Below, one piece after another: positions 8,729-19,589 of a stretch of 64,000 bases of DNA; position 1 is the first letter of the stretch, and each line of letters starts with the position of its first letter. The notes under the pieces were generated by a model, which was given only the letters and a program-made list of their open reading frames with translations, ran no database searches and was not told the origin of the DNA. The translations under genes and the position numbers were made by a program. The stretch is from Marichromatium gracile (GTDB lineage Bacteria; Pseudomonadota; Gammaproteobacteria; Chromatiales; Chromatiaceae), in assembly GCF_004343155.1 (NCBI RefSeq), contig NZ_SMDC01000003.1, positions 62,001 through 126,000 of the forward strand, in the 5' to 3' direction.

Positions 8729-8930
8729 ATTGAACCGCCACGCCGCAAAGAGCGCAAAGGTGTTCAAGTGGTCGGCGACCAGCGGCCCGTGGTCACGTGT
8801 CCTCAAGCGCTGGCGCCAATGGTGATGGCAGGCCGTGCTGTTGTCGAGGACGCACACCCACTGGCGACTGGAGGCTGGTCGCTGGAGGCCCTACCTCTTC
8901 TTTGCGCCCTTCGCGGCTTGGCGGTTCAAT
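8729..8930. repeat. Intergenic element with 31-bp terminal inverted repeats (copy 1)
   Basis: The arms 8729-8759 and 8900-8930 are inverted repeats, identical at 28 of 31 positions. They begin ATTGAACCGCCA and end GCGCAAAG. Just outside the left arm are two to three copies of the heptamer CCAGCCG (8710-8726), and inside the right arm is a related run with CGACTGGAGGCTGGTCGC. No reading frame or transposase is inside. Related sequences occur at 38853-39035 and 44836-45140. The rest of 8619-9028 shows no gene; it must hold the divergent kdsD and mlaF promoters. Confidence 0.8.
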
Positions 8931-9028
8931 CTTCTTGGTCGCTGGCCGCCCTTTGCTTGACGCCCCGCGCCGGGGCCGCGAGAATTGCCCGCTTTGGCCG
9001 ACCGATGCGTCGATAGCGACATTTCACC

Positions 9029-9925
9029 ATGATGCCAAGCCAGGGCCCAGGCGGCGCGCCGGGCGTCCGGGTCGAGGACGCGTCTGCGGGCACCAATGGA
9101 GCCGCGCGGGCATCCGCCACCGACGATGTGCTGGTGCGGGTCCGCGACCTGACCTTCCGCCGCGGCGAGCGGGTCATCTTCGACGGGCTCGATCTCGACA
9201 TCCGTCGCGGCGCCGTGACTGCGGTGATGGGACCGAGCGGGACCGGCAAGACCACGCTGCTCAAACTGATTACCGGACAACTGCGTCCTGACGCCGGTCG
9301 CGTCGAGATCGGCGGTGTGGCGGTGCACGAGCTCGACAAGAGCGCGCTCTATCGATTGCGCCGACGCATGGGCATGCTGTTCCAGAGCGGGGCGCTGCTG
9401 ACCGATCTCAACGTCTTCGACAACGTCGCCTATCCGCTGCGCGAGCACACCGACCTCTCGCCTTCGCTGCTGCGCAAGCTGGTATTGCTGAAGCTCGAGG
9501 CGGTGGGGCTGCGCGGCGCGCGCGCGCTGATGCCGAGCGAGCTGTCCGGCGGCATGGCGCGTCGGGTAGCGCTGGCGCGGGCGATCGCACTCGATCCCGA
9601 GATGATCCTCTACGATGAGCCCTTCACCGGCCAGGACCCGATCTCCATGGGCGCGCTGGTGTCGCTGATCCGCCAGCTCAACGACGCGGCGAACCTCACC
9701 AGCGTGCTGGTGTCGCACGATGTGGCCGAGACCAGCCGGATCGCCGATCATGTCTATCTGATCTCGCACGGTCGGGTGGTCGCCCAGGGCTCACCGGCCG
9801 AGATCGCCGCCGAGCGCTCGACCTGGGTGCGCCAGTTCATGGACGGTCAGGCCGACGGGCCGGTGCATTTCCACTATCCGGGGCCCTCGCTGGCCGAAGA
9901 CCTGCTGAGCCGGGGAGGACGCTGA
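9029..9925 (+). CDS. mlaF: Phospholipid-trafficking ABC transporter ATPase MlaF
   Basis: ABC ATPase of the Mla system. Walker [10 protein letters not shown] is near residue 70, the signature is LSGGMARR and Walker B is [10 protein letters not shown]. With MlaE, MlaD and MlaB it forms the inner-membrane complex that moves phospholipids between membranes. The predicted product is 298 residues, about 30 longer than usual; the N-terminal 33 residues are low-complexity and lack a clear Shine-Dalgarno, so translation may start later, for example at a GTG just before the first conserved beta-strand (about 9128). Confidence 0.94.
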   Translation: MMPSQGPGGAPGVRVEDASAGTNGAARASATDDVLVRVRDLTFRRGERVIFDGLDLDIRRGAVTAVMGPSGTGKTTLLKLITGQLRPDAGRVEIGGVAVHELDKSALYRLRRRMGMLFQSGALLTDLNVFDNVAYPLREHTDLSPSLLRKLVLLKLEAVGLRGARALMPSELSGGMARRVALARAIALDPEMILYDEPFTGQDPISMGALVSLIRQLNDAANLTSVLVSHDVAETSRIADHVYLISHGRVVAQGSPAEIAAERSTWVRQFMDGQADGPVHFHYPGPSLAEDLLSRGGR

Positions 9926-9926
9926 G

Positions 9927-10709
9927 ATGTTGTTCGATCCCCTGGCGCGACTCGGTCGCGGTGGGCTCGATGCCCTGGCGCGCTTCGGACGCGCCCATCG
10001 GCTGCTGCTGGCGATGGTGCTCGGCATCGGTGAGGTGCTGCGCCGGCCGCGGCTGCTGATCGCGCAGGTCTACAACGTCGGCGTGCTCTCGATGCTGATC
10101 GTCGGCGTCTCCGGGTTGTTCGTCGGCATGGTGCTGGCGCTGCAAGGCTACTATGTGCTGGCTCGCTTCGGCGCCGCCGAGAGCCTGGGGCTGATGGTCG
10201 CCGCCTCGCTGGTGCGTGAGCTCGGCCCGGTGGTCACGGCGCTGTTGGTGGCCGGTCGCGCGGGCTCGGCGCTGACCGCCGAGATCGGCCTGATGAAGGC
10301 CACCGAGCAGCTCGCCGGGCTGGAGTTGATGGCCGTCGATCCGGTGCGCCGGATCCTGGTGCCGCGGTTGTTCGGCGGGGTGTTGGCGATGCCGCTGCTG
10401 GCGGCGGTGTTCAGTGCCGTCGGCGTGATCGGCGGCTATTTCGTCGGCATCGGGCTGCTTGGCGTCGACGCCGGCGCCTTCTGGAGCCAGATGCAGTCGG
10501 CGGTCGATTTTCGCGAGGACGTGGTCAACGGTGTCATCAAGTCGCTGGTGTTCGGCGTGGTGGTGACCTGGATCGCGCTGTTCCAGGGCTATGACTGCAG
10601 CCCGACCTCCGAGGGCGTGAGCCGCGCGACCACCCGTACCGTGGTGCATGGCGCGCTGGCCGTGCTCGGGCTCGATTTCGTGCTCACCGCGTTGATGTTC
10701 GGAGGCTGA
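9927..10709 (+). CDS. mlaE: Phospholipid-trafficking permease MlaE
   Basis: A 260-residue integral membrane permease of the MlaE/YrbE family with about five to six hydrophobic segments. The conserved [20 protein letters not shown] and [20 protein letters not shown] motifs are present. It starts one base after the mlaF stop, which implies coupled translation. It forms the membrane core of the MlaFEDB transporter. Confidence 0.95.
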   Translation: MLFDPLARLGRGGLDALARFGRAHRLLLAMVLGIGEVLRRPRLLIAQVYNVGVLSMLIVGVSGLFVGMVLALQGYYVLARFGAAESLGLMVAASLVRELGPVVTALLVAGRAGSALTAEIGLMKATEQLAGLELMAVDPVRRILVPRLFGGVLAMPLLAAVFSAVGVIGGYFVGIGLLGVDAGAFWSQMQSAVDFREDVVNGVIKSLVFGVVVTWIALFQGYDCSPTSEGVSRATTRTVVHGALAVLGLDFVLTALMFGG

Positions 10710-10713
10710 TGAG

Positions 10714-11181
10714 ATGGCAAGACAACGCAACATCGAGATCCTGGTCGGGGCCTTCATGGTCGCCGGCTTCGTCGCCCTGTTCTTCCTCGCGATGCAGGTC
10801 AGCAACCTCAATCTCGCCGGGGGCGACGAGGGTTATCGGCTCACCGCACGCTTTGCCAACGTCGGCAGCCTCAAGGCGCGTGCGCCGGTGAGCATGGCCG
10901 GGGTTCGGGTCGGGCGCGTGGAAGCGGTGGACTTCGATCCCCGCACCTTCGAGGCGGTGGTGACGCTGCGCATCGACTCGGCGGTCGACAACCTGCCGAT
11001 GGACACCTTCGCCAACGTCTTCACCTCCGGGTTGCTCGGCGAGCAGTACGTCGCACTCGAGCCCGGCGGCAGCCCCGACGTGCTGCGCGACGGTGACGAG
11101 ATCATGCAGACCCAGTCGGCGATGATCCTCGAGCAGATGATCGGACAATTCTTATTCAGTAAGGCAAGCGGAGACGGCTGA
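10714..11181 (+). CDS. mlaD: Substrate-binding MCE protein MlaD
   Basis: A 155-residue MCE-domain protein anchored by one N-terminal membrane helix (about residues 8-28, ILVGAFMVAGFVALFFLAMQ). The periplasmic MCE domain includes NVGSLKARAPVSMAGVRVG and GLLGEQYVALEPGG. MlaD hexamers form the lipid channel on MlaE. It is short, with almost no tail after the MCE domain. The gene begins 4 bases after mlaE and its stop overlaps the mlaC start. Confidence 0.94.
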   Translation: MARQRNIEILVGAFMVAGFVALFFLAMQVSNLNLAGGDEGYRLTARFANVGSLKARAPVSMAGVRVGRVEAVDFDPRTFEAVVTLRIDSAVDNLPMDTFANVFTSGLLGEQYVALEPGGSPDVLRDGDEIMQTQSAMILEQMIGQFLFSKASGDG

Positions 11182-11797
11182 TGTTGCGGCAACGTCATTT
11201 TCTATTGCTGGTGACCCTGGTGCTGGCGAGCCTCGGCAGTGGTCTGGCGAGCGCGGCCCAGGAGTCGGCCACCGCCCTGGTCGAGCGCACCACCATGCGC
11301 ATGCTCGACACCCTCGAGCAGCGCCGCGCCGAGATCGAGCGCGATCCGAGCCTGATCTATGGTCTGCTCGAGGACCAGGTCGCGCCTCACTTCGACTTCG
11401 TGCGCATCACCCAGGGCGCGGTCGGTCGCTATTGGCGCGAGGCCAGTCAGGCGCAGCGCCAGCGTCTGGTCGACAGCTTCAAGCAGGTGCTGATCCGCAC
11501 CTATGCGCGCTCGCTGCTGAGCTATTCGGGCGAGGAGATCCGCTATCTGCCGGTGCGCCCGAGTTCGCGCCCGAACATGGTGACCGTCGCCACCGAGGTT
11601 CAGCAGTCGGGCGGTTCGCCGATCCCGGTCGACTACCGCATGTACGACGGTGGTTCCGGCTGGAAGGTCTATGACGTGGTGATCAGCAATGCCAGCCTGG
11701 TCGGCAACTATCGCAGCGACTTCGCCACCGAGATCCAGCGCTCCGGGATCGACGGTCTGATCGCCCGGCTCGAGGACATGAACCTCAAGGGGCGCGA

Positions 11798-11801
<4 letters not shown>
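11181..11801 (+). CDS. mlaC: Periplasmic phospholipid carrier MlaC
   Basis: A 206-residue exported protein with a signal peptide (RHFLLLVTLVLASLGSGLASA, cleavage near residue 26). The body matches the Tgt2/MlaC fold, with DFVRITQGAVGRYWREAS and VYDVVISNASLVGNYR as conserved stretches. It shuttles phospholipid between the MlaA-porin complex and MlaFEDB. The start overlaps mlaD by one base and the stop overlaps mlaB by 4. Confidence 0.94.
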
Positions 11802-13514
<1,713 letters not shown>

Positions 13515-13526
13515 GATCGCGACACC

Positions 13527-14177
13527 ATGACAGCGAACACCCCCCTGACCATCGCCCTGTCCAAGGGCCGTATCTTCGAGCAGACCCTGCCGCTGCTGGC
13601 CCATGCCGGGATCCATCCGCTGGATGATCCGGAGCGCAGCCGCAAGCTGATCCTCGAGACCACGGACGCGCGGGTGAAGTTCGTCATCATCCGCGCCAGT
13701 GACGTCCCCACCTATGTCCAGTACGGCGCCGCCGATCTCGGCGTCGCCGGCAAGGACGTGCTGCTCGAGCACGGCGGCGAGGGGCTCTACGAGCCACTCG
13801 ACCTGCGCATCGCCCGCTGCCGGCTGATGGTCGCCGGGCTGCCCGACAGCACGCCGCCGACCAACCGGCGCATGCGCATTGCCACCAAGTATGTGCGCAG
13901 CGCCGAGCGCTATTACGCCGCCAAGGGCGAGCAGGTCGATATCATCAAGCTTTACGGTTCGATGGAGCTGGCCCCGCTGGTCGGTTTGGCCGATCGTATC
14001 GTCGACCTCGTCGAGAGCGGCAACACGCTCAAGGCCAATGGCCTGGTGCCGCTCGAGCACATCAGCGACATCAGCTCGCGGCTGGTGGTCAACAAGGCCG
14101 CCTGGAAGATGAAGCATGCCGCGGTCAATGGGCTGCTCGAGAGCCTGCGCGAGGCGCTGGCAAGCAACCAGAATTGA
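13527..14177 (+). CDS. hisG: ATP phosphoribosyltransferase, short form
   Basis: A 216-residue HisG, the catalytic subunit of the first histidine pathway step (ATP plus PRPP). The N-terminus [17 protein letters not shown] and the PRPP-loop region [14 protein letters not shown] are typical. The product lacks the roughly 80-residue C-terminal regulatory domain of the E. coli enzyme, so by family knowledge it needs a HisZ partner; none is seen in this window. It starts 12 bases after murA. Confidence 0.95.
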   Translation: MTANTPLTIALSKGRIFEQTLPLLAHAGIHPLDDPERSRKLILETTDARVKFVIIRASDVPTYVQYGAADLGVAGKDVLLEHGGEGLYEPLDLRIARCRLMVAGLPDSTPPTNRRMRIATKYVRSAERYYAAKGEQVDIIKLYGSMELAPLVGLADRIVDLVESGNTLKANGLVPLEHISDISSRLVVNKAAWKMKHAAVNGLLESLREALASNQN

Positions 14178-14217
14178 ATGCTATGGGGTCCGTGGCGACG
14201 GACCGGGAGTGACATCC

Positions 14218-15528
14218 GTGACCGAGATCCAACGTCTTGACACCACCGACGCCGACTACCAGGAACGGCTCGACGGCCTTCTGGCCTGGGAGTCGGTCTC
14301 CGACGATCGCGTCCAGCAGACGGTCGCCGAGATCATCCGCGAGGTGCGCGCGCGCGGCGACGCGGCGCTGATCGACTACACCGCCCGCTTCGATCGCTGG
14401 TCGCCGGCCAGTGCCGCCGACCTGGAGATCCCGCGCGCGCGTCTGGCCACCGCCTGGGAGCGCATCCCCGCGGCGCAGCGCGAGGCGCTGGAGCAGGCCG
14501 CCGCGCGCATCCGTGCCTATGCCGAGCACCAGTGCGTCGAGTCCTGGAGCTTCGAGGAGGCCGACGGCACCCTGCTCGGTCAGCAGGTCACGCCGCTCGA
14601 TCGCGCCGGGCTCTACGTCCCCGGCGGCAAGGCGGCCTATCCCTCCTCGGTGCTGATGAACGCCATCCCGGCCAAGGTCGCCGGGGTCGCCGAGCTGATC
14701 ATGGTGGTGCCGACCCCGGATGGCGAACTCAACGAGCTGGTGCTCGCCGCCGCGCACGTCGCCGGGGTCGATCGCGCCTTCGCCATCGGTGGCGCCCAGG
14801 CGGTGGCCGCGCTCGCCTACGGTACCGACTCGGTGCCGCCGGTCGACAAGGTCGTCGGTCCCGGCAACATCTATGTCGCCACCGCCAAGCGCGCGGTGTT
14901 CGGCCAGGTCGGCATCGACATGGTCGCCGGTCCCTCCGAGATCCTGGTGGTGTGCGACGGCCAGACCGATCCCGACTGGATCGCCATGGACCTCTTCTCC
15001 CAGGCCGAGCACGATCAGGACGCGCAGTCGATCCTGGTGAGCTGGGACCACGACTTCCTCGACCGGGTGGCGGCGAGCATCGATCGTCTGCTGCCGACCA
15101 TGGAGCGCGCCGAGATCATCGCCACTGCGCTGCGCGCCCGCGGCGCGCTGATCGCCGCGCGCGACCTCGACGACGCCATCGCGGTGGCCAACCAGATCGC
15201 CCCCGAGCACCTCGAGCTGTCGCTGGCCGATCCGCAGGCGGTGGTCGGGCGCATCCGTCACGCCGGCGCCATCTTCATGGGTCGCTATACCGCCGAGGCC
15301 CTGGGTGACTACTGCGCCGGCCCCAACCACGTGCTGCCGACCTCGCGCACCGCGCGCTTCTCCTCGCCGCTGGGGGTCTACGACTTCCAGAAGCGCTCGA
15401 GCCTGATCATGGCCTCGGCGGCCGGTGCCGCCACGCTCTCGCGCACCGCCTCGGTGTTGGCGCGGGGCGAGGGTCTGACCGCGCACGCGCGCTCGGCCGA
15501 GTATCGCGGCGAGGACGCCGCCGAATAG
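14218..15528 (+). CDS. hisD: Histidinol dehydrogenase
   Basis: A 436-residue NAD-dependent, zinc-containing enzyme oxidising histidinol to histidine. Motifs include [20 protein letters not shown], the signature [11 protein letters not shown] and zinc-region residues in [16 protein letters not shown] at 14218 is chosen as start because GGGAG lies 8 bases upstream and the product then has family length; a longer frame would overlap hisG. It lies between hisG and hisC. Confidence 0.96.
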   Translation: MTEIQRLDTTDADYQERLDGLLAWESVSDDRVQQTVAEIIREVRARGDAALIDYTARFDRWSPASAADLEIPRARLATAWERIPAAQREALEQAAARIRAYAEHQCVESWSFEEADGTLLGQQVTPLDRAGLYVPGGKAAYPSSVLMNAIPAKVAGVAELIMVVPTPDGELNELVLAAAHVAGVDRAFAIGGAQAVAALAYGTDSVPPVDKVVGPGNIYVATAKRAVFGQVGIDMVAGPSEILVVCDGQTDPDWIAMDLFSQAEHDQDAQSILVSWDHDFLDRVAASIDRLLPTMERAEIIATALRARGALIAARDLDDAIAVANQIAPEHLELSLADPQAVVGRIRHAGAIFMGRYTAEALGDYCAGPNHVLPTSRTARFSSPLGVYDFQKRSSLIMASAAGAATLSRTASVLARGEGLTAHARSAEYRGEDAAE

Positions 15529-15544
15529 CCTCTGGTGGCGTGAC

Positions 15545-16630
15545 ATGACCACGGTGATCGATGCGTTGGTCCGCCCCGAGATCCAGGCCATACCGGCCTA
15601 CCGGGTCGCGGCGGCGGACGGGATGATCAAGCTCGACGCGATGGAAAACCCCTACGGCTGGCCCGATGAGTTGAAGGCGGAATGGCTCGAGACCCTGCGC
15701 GGGCTCGATCTCAACCGCTACCCCGACCCCAATGGCGAGGCGCTGCACACGGCGCTGCGCGAGACCATGGGGATCGGCCCCGAGTTCGAGCTGTTGCTCG
15801 GCAACGGCTCGGACGAACTCATCCAGATGCTGGCGATGACCGTCGGCGGCCCCGGACGGCGGCTGCTGTCGCTCGATCCGGGGTTCGTGATGTATCGCCA
15901 GATCGCCCAGTGCGCGGGCATGGAGTACGTCGGCGTGCCGCTGCGCGCCGACTTCGCCATCGACCTGCCGGCGGTGCTCGCAGCGATCGAGCGCGAGCGT
16001 CCGGCGTTGATCTTCCTCGCCTATCCCAACAACCCCACCGGCAACCGCTTCGACTCCGAGGACATGGTGCGCATCATCGAGGCTGCCCCCGGTCTGGTGG
16101 TGGTCGACGAGGCCTATGCGCCCTTCACCGATACCAGCTTCCTCGGTCTGCTCGGCGACTGGCCCAACCTGCTGGTGATGCGCACCGTCTCGAAGATGGG
16201 GCTGGCGGGGCTGCGTCTGGGCTATCTGGTGGGGCCGCGCGACTGGCTGGCGCAGATCGACAAGACCCGGCTGCCCTACAACATCAACGTCCTCACCCAG
16301 GTCTCGGCGGTGTTCGCACTGCGTCACAAGGCGCTGTTCGACGCCCAGACCCGGGCGATCCGCGAGGAACGCGCGCGGCTGTTCGCGGCGCTCGCCGCGC
16401 TCGACGGCCTGCACCCCTATCCGAGCGAGGCCAACTTCATCCTCGTGCGTACCCCCAGGGGGCGTGCCGGTGGTCTGTTCTCGGCGCTGTGCGAGCGCGG
16501 CGTGCTGGTGAAGAACCTCGACGGCAGCGACCCGGCCCTCGCCGACTGTCTGCGCATCACCGTCGGCACCCCGGAGGAGAACGCAGCGCTCGTCGATGCG
16601 CTGCGGGCGGCCTTGTGCGCGAGCGGCTGA
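15545..16630 (+). CDS. hisC: Histidinol-phosphate aminotransferase
   Basis: A 361-residue class II aminotransferase using PLP. The Schiff-base lysine is in VSKMGLAGLRLGYLVG, the substrate/PLP motif is AYPNNPTGNRF, and VVVDEAYAPF carries the pyridine-binding Asp. It converts imidazole-acetol phosphate to histidinol phosphate. It follows hisD by 16 bases and its 3' end overlaps the next gene by 16 bases. Confidence 0.95.
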   Translation: MTTVIDALVRPEIQAIPAYRVAAADGMIKLDAMENPYGWPDELKAEWLETLRGLDLNRYPDPNGEALHTALRETMGIGPEFELLLGNGSDELIQMLAMTVGGPGRRLLSLDPGFVMYRQIAQCAGMEYVGVPLRADFAIDLPAVLAAIERERPALIFLAYPNNPTGNRFDSEDMVRIIEAAPGLVVVDEAYAPFTDTSFLGLLGDWPNLLVMRTVSKMGLAGLRLGYLVGPRDWLAQIDKTRLPYNINVLTQVSAVFALRHKALFDAQTRAIREERARLFAALAALDGLHPYPSEANFILVRTPRGRAGGLFSALCERGVLVKNLDGSDPALADCLRITVGTPEENAALVDALRAALCASG

Positions 16631-17130
16631 TCGACGACTTCGGCGCCGCCGATGGCCGCTCGTGCCTCGGCACCCGCTGGCGGCTGGTCGCCGATCAGGT
16701 GATGGGCGGGCGTTCGCAGGGCACGCACTGGTACGGTGAGGAGGACGGTCGGCGGGTGCTGTGCATGCGCGGCGCGGTGAGCCTGGCCGAGGGTGGCGGA
16801 TTCCTCCAGCTGTTGCTGCCGCTCGTCGAATCGGGGACCCTCGATGCCGGTGACTTCACCGGGGTCTGGCTGCGGGTGCGCGGCAACGGTGAGGATTACA
16901 ACCTCCATCTCAAGAGCGACGCGCTGCACCACCCCTGGCAGTCCTATCGCGCGGGATTCACCGCGACCCCGGCGTGGCGCACCTGCCATCTGCCCTTCGC
17001 CGCGTTCAGGCCGCACCGTGTCGATCGCCCGCTCGACCCGCGTCGGCTGACCCGGCTGGGTGTGGTCGCCATCGGTCGCGCCTTCGAGGCTGAACTCTGT
17101 CTCGACGCCATCGGGCTCTATCGCGACTGA
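16615..17130 (+). CDS. CIA30-family protein (NADH oxidoreductase intermediate-associated protein 30-like)
   Basis: A 171-residue soluble protein of the CIA30 family, a galactose-binding-like beta-sandwich. The motif RLVADQVMGGRSQG near the N-terminus and GVWLRVRGNGEDYNLHLKS in the middle are diagnostic. Eukaryotic CIA30 assists complex I assembly; the function of the bacterial forms is not established. The start is taken as GTG at 16615, inside the end of hisC, because later candidates would cut the VMGG motif. No signal peptide is seen. It may be translationally coupled to hisC. Confidence 0.8.
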   Translation: MRERLIDDFGAADGRSCLGTRWRLVADQVMGGRSQGTHWYGEEDGRRVLCMRGAVSLAEGGGFLQLLLPLVESGTLDAGDFTGVWLRVRGNGEDYNLHLKSDALHHPWQSYRAGFTATPAWRTCHLPFAAFRPHRVDRPLDPRRLTRLGVVAIGRAFEAELCLDAIGLYRD

Positions 17131-17137
17131 TCCTGTC

Positions 17138-17557
17138 GTGATCGGTGGCTATCTGCTGCTCTTCGTCTCGGCCTTTCTCGCCGCGACCCTGCTGCCGGCC
17201 TCCTCCGAGGTCGCCCTCTACGCGCTGTTACAGGCCGGGGCCACGCCTTGGCTGCTGCTCCTCGTCGCCACCCTCGGCAACACCCTGGGGTCGTTGCTCA
17301 ACTGGTGGCTGGGGCAGGCGTTGTTGCGCTTCCAGGATCGGCGCTGGTTCCACTTCACCCCGGCGCAGATCGCCGCCGCGCAGACACGTTTCGCCCGCTA
17401 CGGGGTATGGACCCTGTTGTTCGCCTGGACGCCGCTGATCGGTGACGCCCTGACCCTGGTCGCCGGGGTGATGCGGGTACCGCTGCGGCTGTTCCTGCCG
17501 CTGGTCGCCCTCGGCAAGGGTGCGCGCTATGCGCTGATCCTGTGGCTGGCGAGCTGA
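17138..17557 (+). CDS. YqaA-type small membrane protein (DedA/SNARE-associated family)
   Basis: A 139-residue membrane protein with three to four hydrophobic segments and the conserved SSEVALYALLQAG, GNTLGSLLNWWLG and WTPLIGDALTLVAG motifs of the YqaA branch of the DedA superfamily. Related DedA proteins act as lipid flippases; YqaA itself is less well defined. GTG at 17138 gives a length close to E. coli YqaA. It starts 7 bases after the CIA30-like gene and faces azlD tail to tail. Confidence 0.85.
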   Translation: MIGGYLLLFVSAFLAATLLPASSEVALYALLQAGATPWLLLLVATLGNTLGSLLNWWLGQALLRFQDRRWFHFTPAQIAAAQTRFARYGVWTLLFAWTPLIGDALTLVAGVMRVPLRLFLPLVALGKGARYALILWLAS

Positions 17558-17566
17558 GCGCTGCCG

Positions 17567-17875
17567 CTACCACAGCCGCAACAGGAAATAGAGCGTCATG
17601 CTCAGGGTGACGGTGAGCAGCACCCGATGGGTGCGCCAGGCGAGCAGCGCGGCCAGGGTGGCGGCGGCGAGCTCGGGGAGGGCGAGGGCGAACCGGCCGG
17701 GCTCGCCGTGGATGAACACCACCGGGCCCCAGATCGCGGTGAGCACCGCCGGGCCGGCATAGCGCAGCATGCCGCGCAGATGGCGGTTGAGCCGCAGCGG
17801 CAGCGCCGGTTCGAGGAACAGATAGCGGCTGGCGAAGATCACCAGGGTGAGGGCGAGCAGATCGAACAGGCTCAT
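17567..17875 (-). CDS. azlD: Branched-chain amino acid export subunit AzlD
   Basis: A 102-residue membrane protein with about three hydrophobic helices and the motif ASRYLFLEPALPLRLNRHLRGMLRYAGPAVL, split here across helices 1 and 2. AzlD pairs with AzlC in export of branched-chain amino acids or analogues. The start overlaps the azlC stop by 4 bases. Confidence 0.88.
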   Translation of the reverse strand: MSLFDLLALTLVIFASRYLFLEPALPLRLNRHLRGMLRYAGPAVLTAIWGPVVFIHGEPGRFALALPELAAATLAALLAWRTHRVLLTVTLSMTLYFLLRLW

Positions 17876-18567
17876 GGCGCCACCTGCTCGGTGACATAGC
17901 CCGCGCCCATCCCCGCCAGCGCGGCGAGCACCAGTCCGCCGGGGATACCCAGATGGGCGGCGAGCACCGCCACCACCAGTGCGCTCAGCGCCGCGACCCA
18001 CAGCGGCCGGTCGACCAGGTTGGGGACGACGATGGCGATGAAGGTCGCCGCCACCGCGAACTCCAGCCCCAGCCCCTCGATCCCGGGCAGGGTCTCGCCC
18101 ATCACCACCCCGACCAGGGTCGCCAGATTCCACACCAGGTAGAAGACCAGTCCGGCGCCGAGCATGAACCAGCGGTCGAAGGCGGGGGCGTCGTGACGGG
18201 TGCAGACGGCAAACAGCTCGTCGGTGAGGAGAAAGCCCAGCGGCAGTCGCCAGCGCAGCGGCAGCGTGCCGACCCGGTCGCGCAGGCTGAGACCGTAGAG
18301 CAGGTGACGGGCGGTGATGAAGGCGGTGGCCAGCAACATGGCGGCGAGCGAGGCGCCGTCCTGGGCCATGCCGATCACCACCAGCTGGACCGCGCCGGCG
18401 AACAGGATCAGCGACAGTGCCTGACCCTCGAGCGGCGAGAGCCCGCTGCCGACGGCATAGGAGCCGGCGAGCAGTCCCCAGGGGACGACCGCCAGACAGA
18501 GTGGTGCGATCGCCACCGCGCCGCGCGCGAGACGTCTGCCGGGGTGAGGGAGCGGTGCTGCGTTCAT
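17872..18567 (-). CDS. azlC: Branched-chain amino acid exporter AzlC
   Basis: A 231-residue polytopic membrane protein of the AzlC family. Recognisable stretches are VAPLCLAVVPWGLLAGSYAVG-like sequence in the first helix, LFAGAVQLVVIGMAQDGASL, and FLLTDELFAVCTRHD. It forms a two-component exporter with AzlD. It lies 33 bases after the AraC-type regulator on the same strand, so the regulator may control it; the substrate here is not provable from sequence. Confidence 0.9.
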   Translation of the reverse strand: MNAAPLPHPGRRLARGAVAIAPLCLAVVPWGLLAGSYAVGSGLSPLEGQALSLILFAGAVQLVVIGMAQDGASLAAMLLATAFITARHLLYGLSLRDRVGTLPLRWRLPLGFLLTDELFAVCTRHDAPAFDRWFMLGAGLVFYLVWNLATLVGVVMGETLPGIEGLGLEFAVAATFIAIVVPNLVDRPLWVAALSALVVAVLAAHLGIPGGLVLAALAGMGAGYVTEQVAP

Positions 18568-18600
18568 GCGGTTTCTAGTGCTGTTGTGGAGCGTTCGAGC

Positions 18601-19467
18601 CTAGCGCTCGCGGGGGCGCGGCGTCTTGTACGTTCTTGCGCGGTACTGGGCGAGATATTGCCCCGGGGTGATGCCGCGGGCGCGCTTGAAGTGACGGTGC
18701 AGATGGCTCTGGTCGTGGAAGCCGGCGGCGCAGGCCGCCGCGCCGATCGTCGCGCCCTGGCGCAGCAACGCGGCGGCCCGTCTGAGCCGGGCCTGGACCT
18801 GATAGGCGTGCGGAGGCAGGCCGTAGCGACGATGGAAGGCGCGCACCAGGTGTGCCGGGCTGCAGCCGGCGAGTCGCGCCAGCGCGGCGAGCGGGATCTC
18901 CTCCTCGGCGGCCTGTTCGAGCCGGTCGCGGACCAGCGCGAGACGGGGGTTGGCGCCCGGCTCGCCGGGTGCGGCGTGCATCCCGGCGTGATCGCGCATC
19001 AGTCGTGCGAGGGTGTCGTGGAGCGCGGTGTCGCGCGCGAGCCGGCTCGCGGGTCGATCGAGCAGGGTGAAGAGTGTGCGCAGACGGTGCGCCAGGGCCG
19101 GGTCGTGCACCACCGGCGAGCGGAACCAGGGGGCGCGACGACCGGGCTGGCCGAGTGTGCGCCAGACCTGCTCGAACTGCTCGGGGGTGGGGTAGAGCGC
19201 GCGATAGGCCCAGCCGCCGCTGCTCGCGGCCTGTCCGGTGTGGATGGTGTCGGCGTTGACGAGGATGAGGCTGTCGGTCGGGGCGAGATGGTTGGCGCCG
19301 GCGTTGAAGAAGCCCTGGGTGCCGCGCTCGATCAGCGCGATGCTGTAGCCGGCATGGGCATGGCGCGAGAAGCGTTGGTGGACATAGCGCGCGCTCAGCC
19401 ACTCGAGACCGCCGAGGACGTCGCTGACGTGGAAGCGGACGCGTTCGTCGTGGTCTTGCAGGGACAT
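18601..19467 (-). CDS. AraC-family transcriptional regulator
   Basis: A 288-residue regulator. The N-terminal half is an AraC-type cupin with RYVHQRFSRHAHAGYSIALI, and the C-terminal 100 residues hold two helix-turn-helix motifs, around AALARLAGCSPAHLVRAF and GAAACAAGFHDQSHLHRHF. The start MSLQDHDERVRFHVSD at 19467 is the first plausible one after the decayed GGDEF sequence; an open frame continues upstream without similarity. It is probably co-transcribed with azlCD and may regulate them. The ligand is unknown. Confidence 0.9.
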   Translation of the reverse strand: MSLQDHDERVRFHVSDVLGGLEWLSARYVHQRFSRHAHAGYSIALIERGTQGFFNAGANHLAPTDSLILVNADTIHTGQAASSGGWAYRALYPTPEQFEQVWRTLGQPGRRAPWFRSPVVHDPALAHRLRTLFTLLDRPASRLARDTALHDTLARLMRDHAGMHAAPGEPGANPRLALVRDRLEQAAEEEIPLAALARLAGCSPAHLVRAFHRRYGLPPHAYQVQARLRRAAALLRQGATIGAAACAAGFHDQSHLHRHFKRARGITPGQYLAQYRARTYKTPRPRER

Positions 19468-19589
19468 GGGCTGCTGGTGGTGGAGCGCTGCTCGTCGGGT
19501 TGCTCGGAGGGCGCGCGCGGATCCTGGCCGGTCGGTGGGGAGACGCACGGTGGGCGGCGTGTGTCGCAGTGTAGCAGCGCCGGTCGATG

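Noticed and set aside
8729-8930. Inverted-repeat element as an insertion sequence
   Set aside because: It is only 202 bases long with no transposase frame; at most a non-autonomous remnant.
15682-17130. A 482-codon frame overlapping most of hisC
   Set aside because: Only its last 171 codons match a family (CIA30); the earlier part is the shifted frame of hisC.
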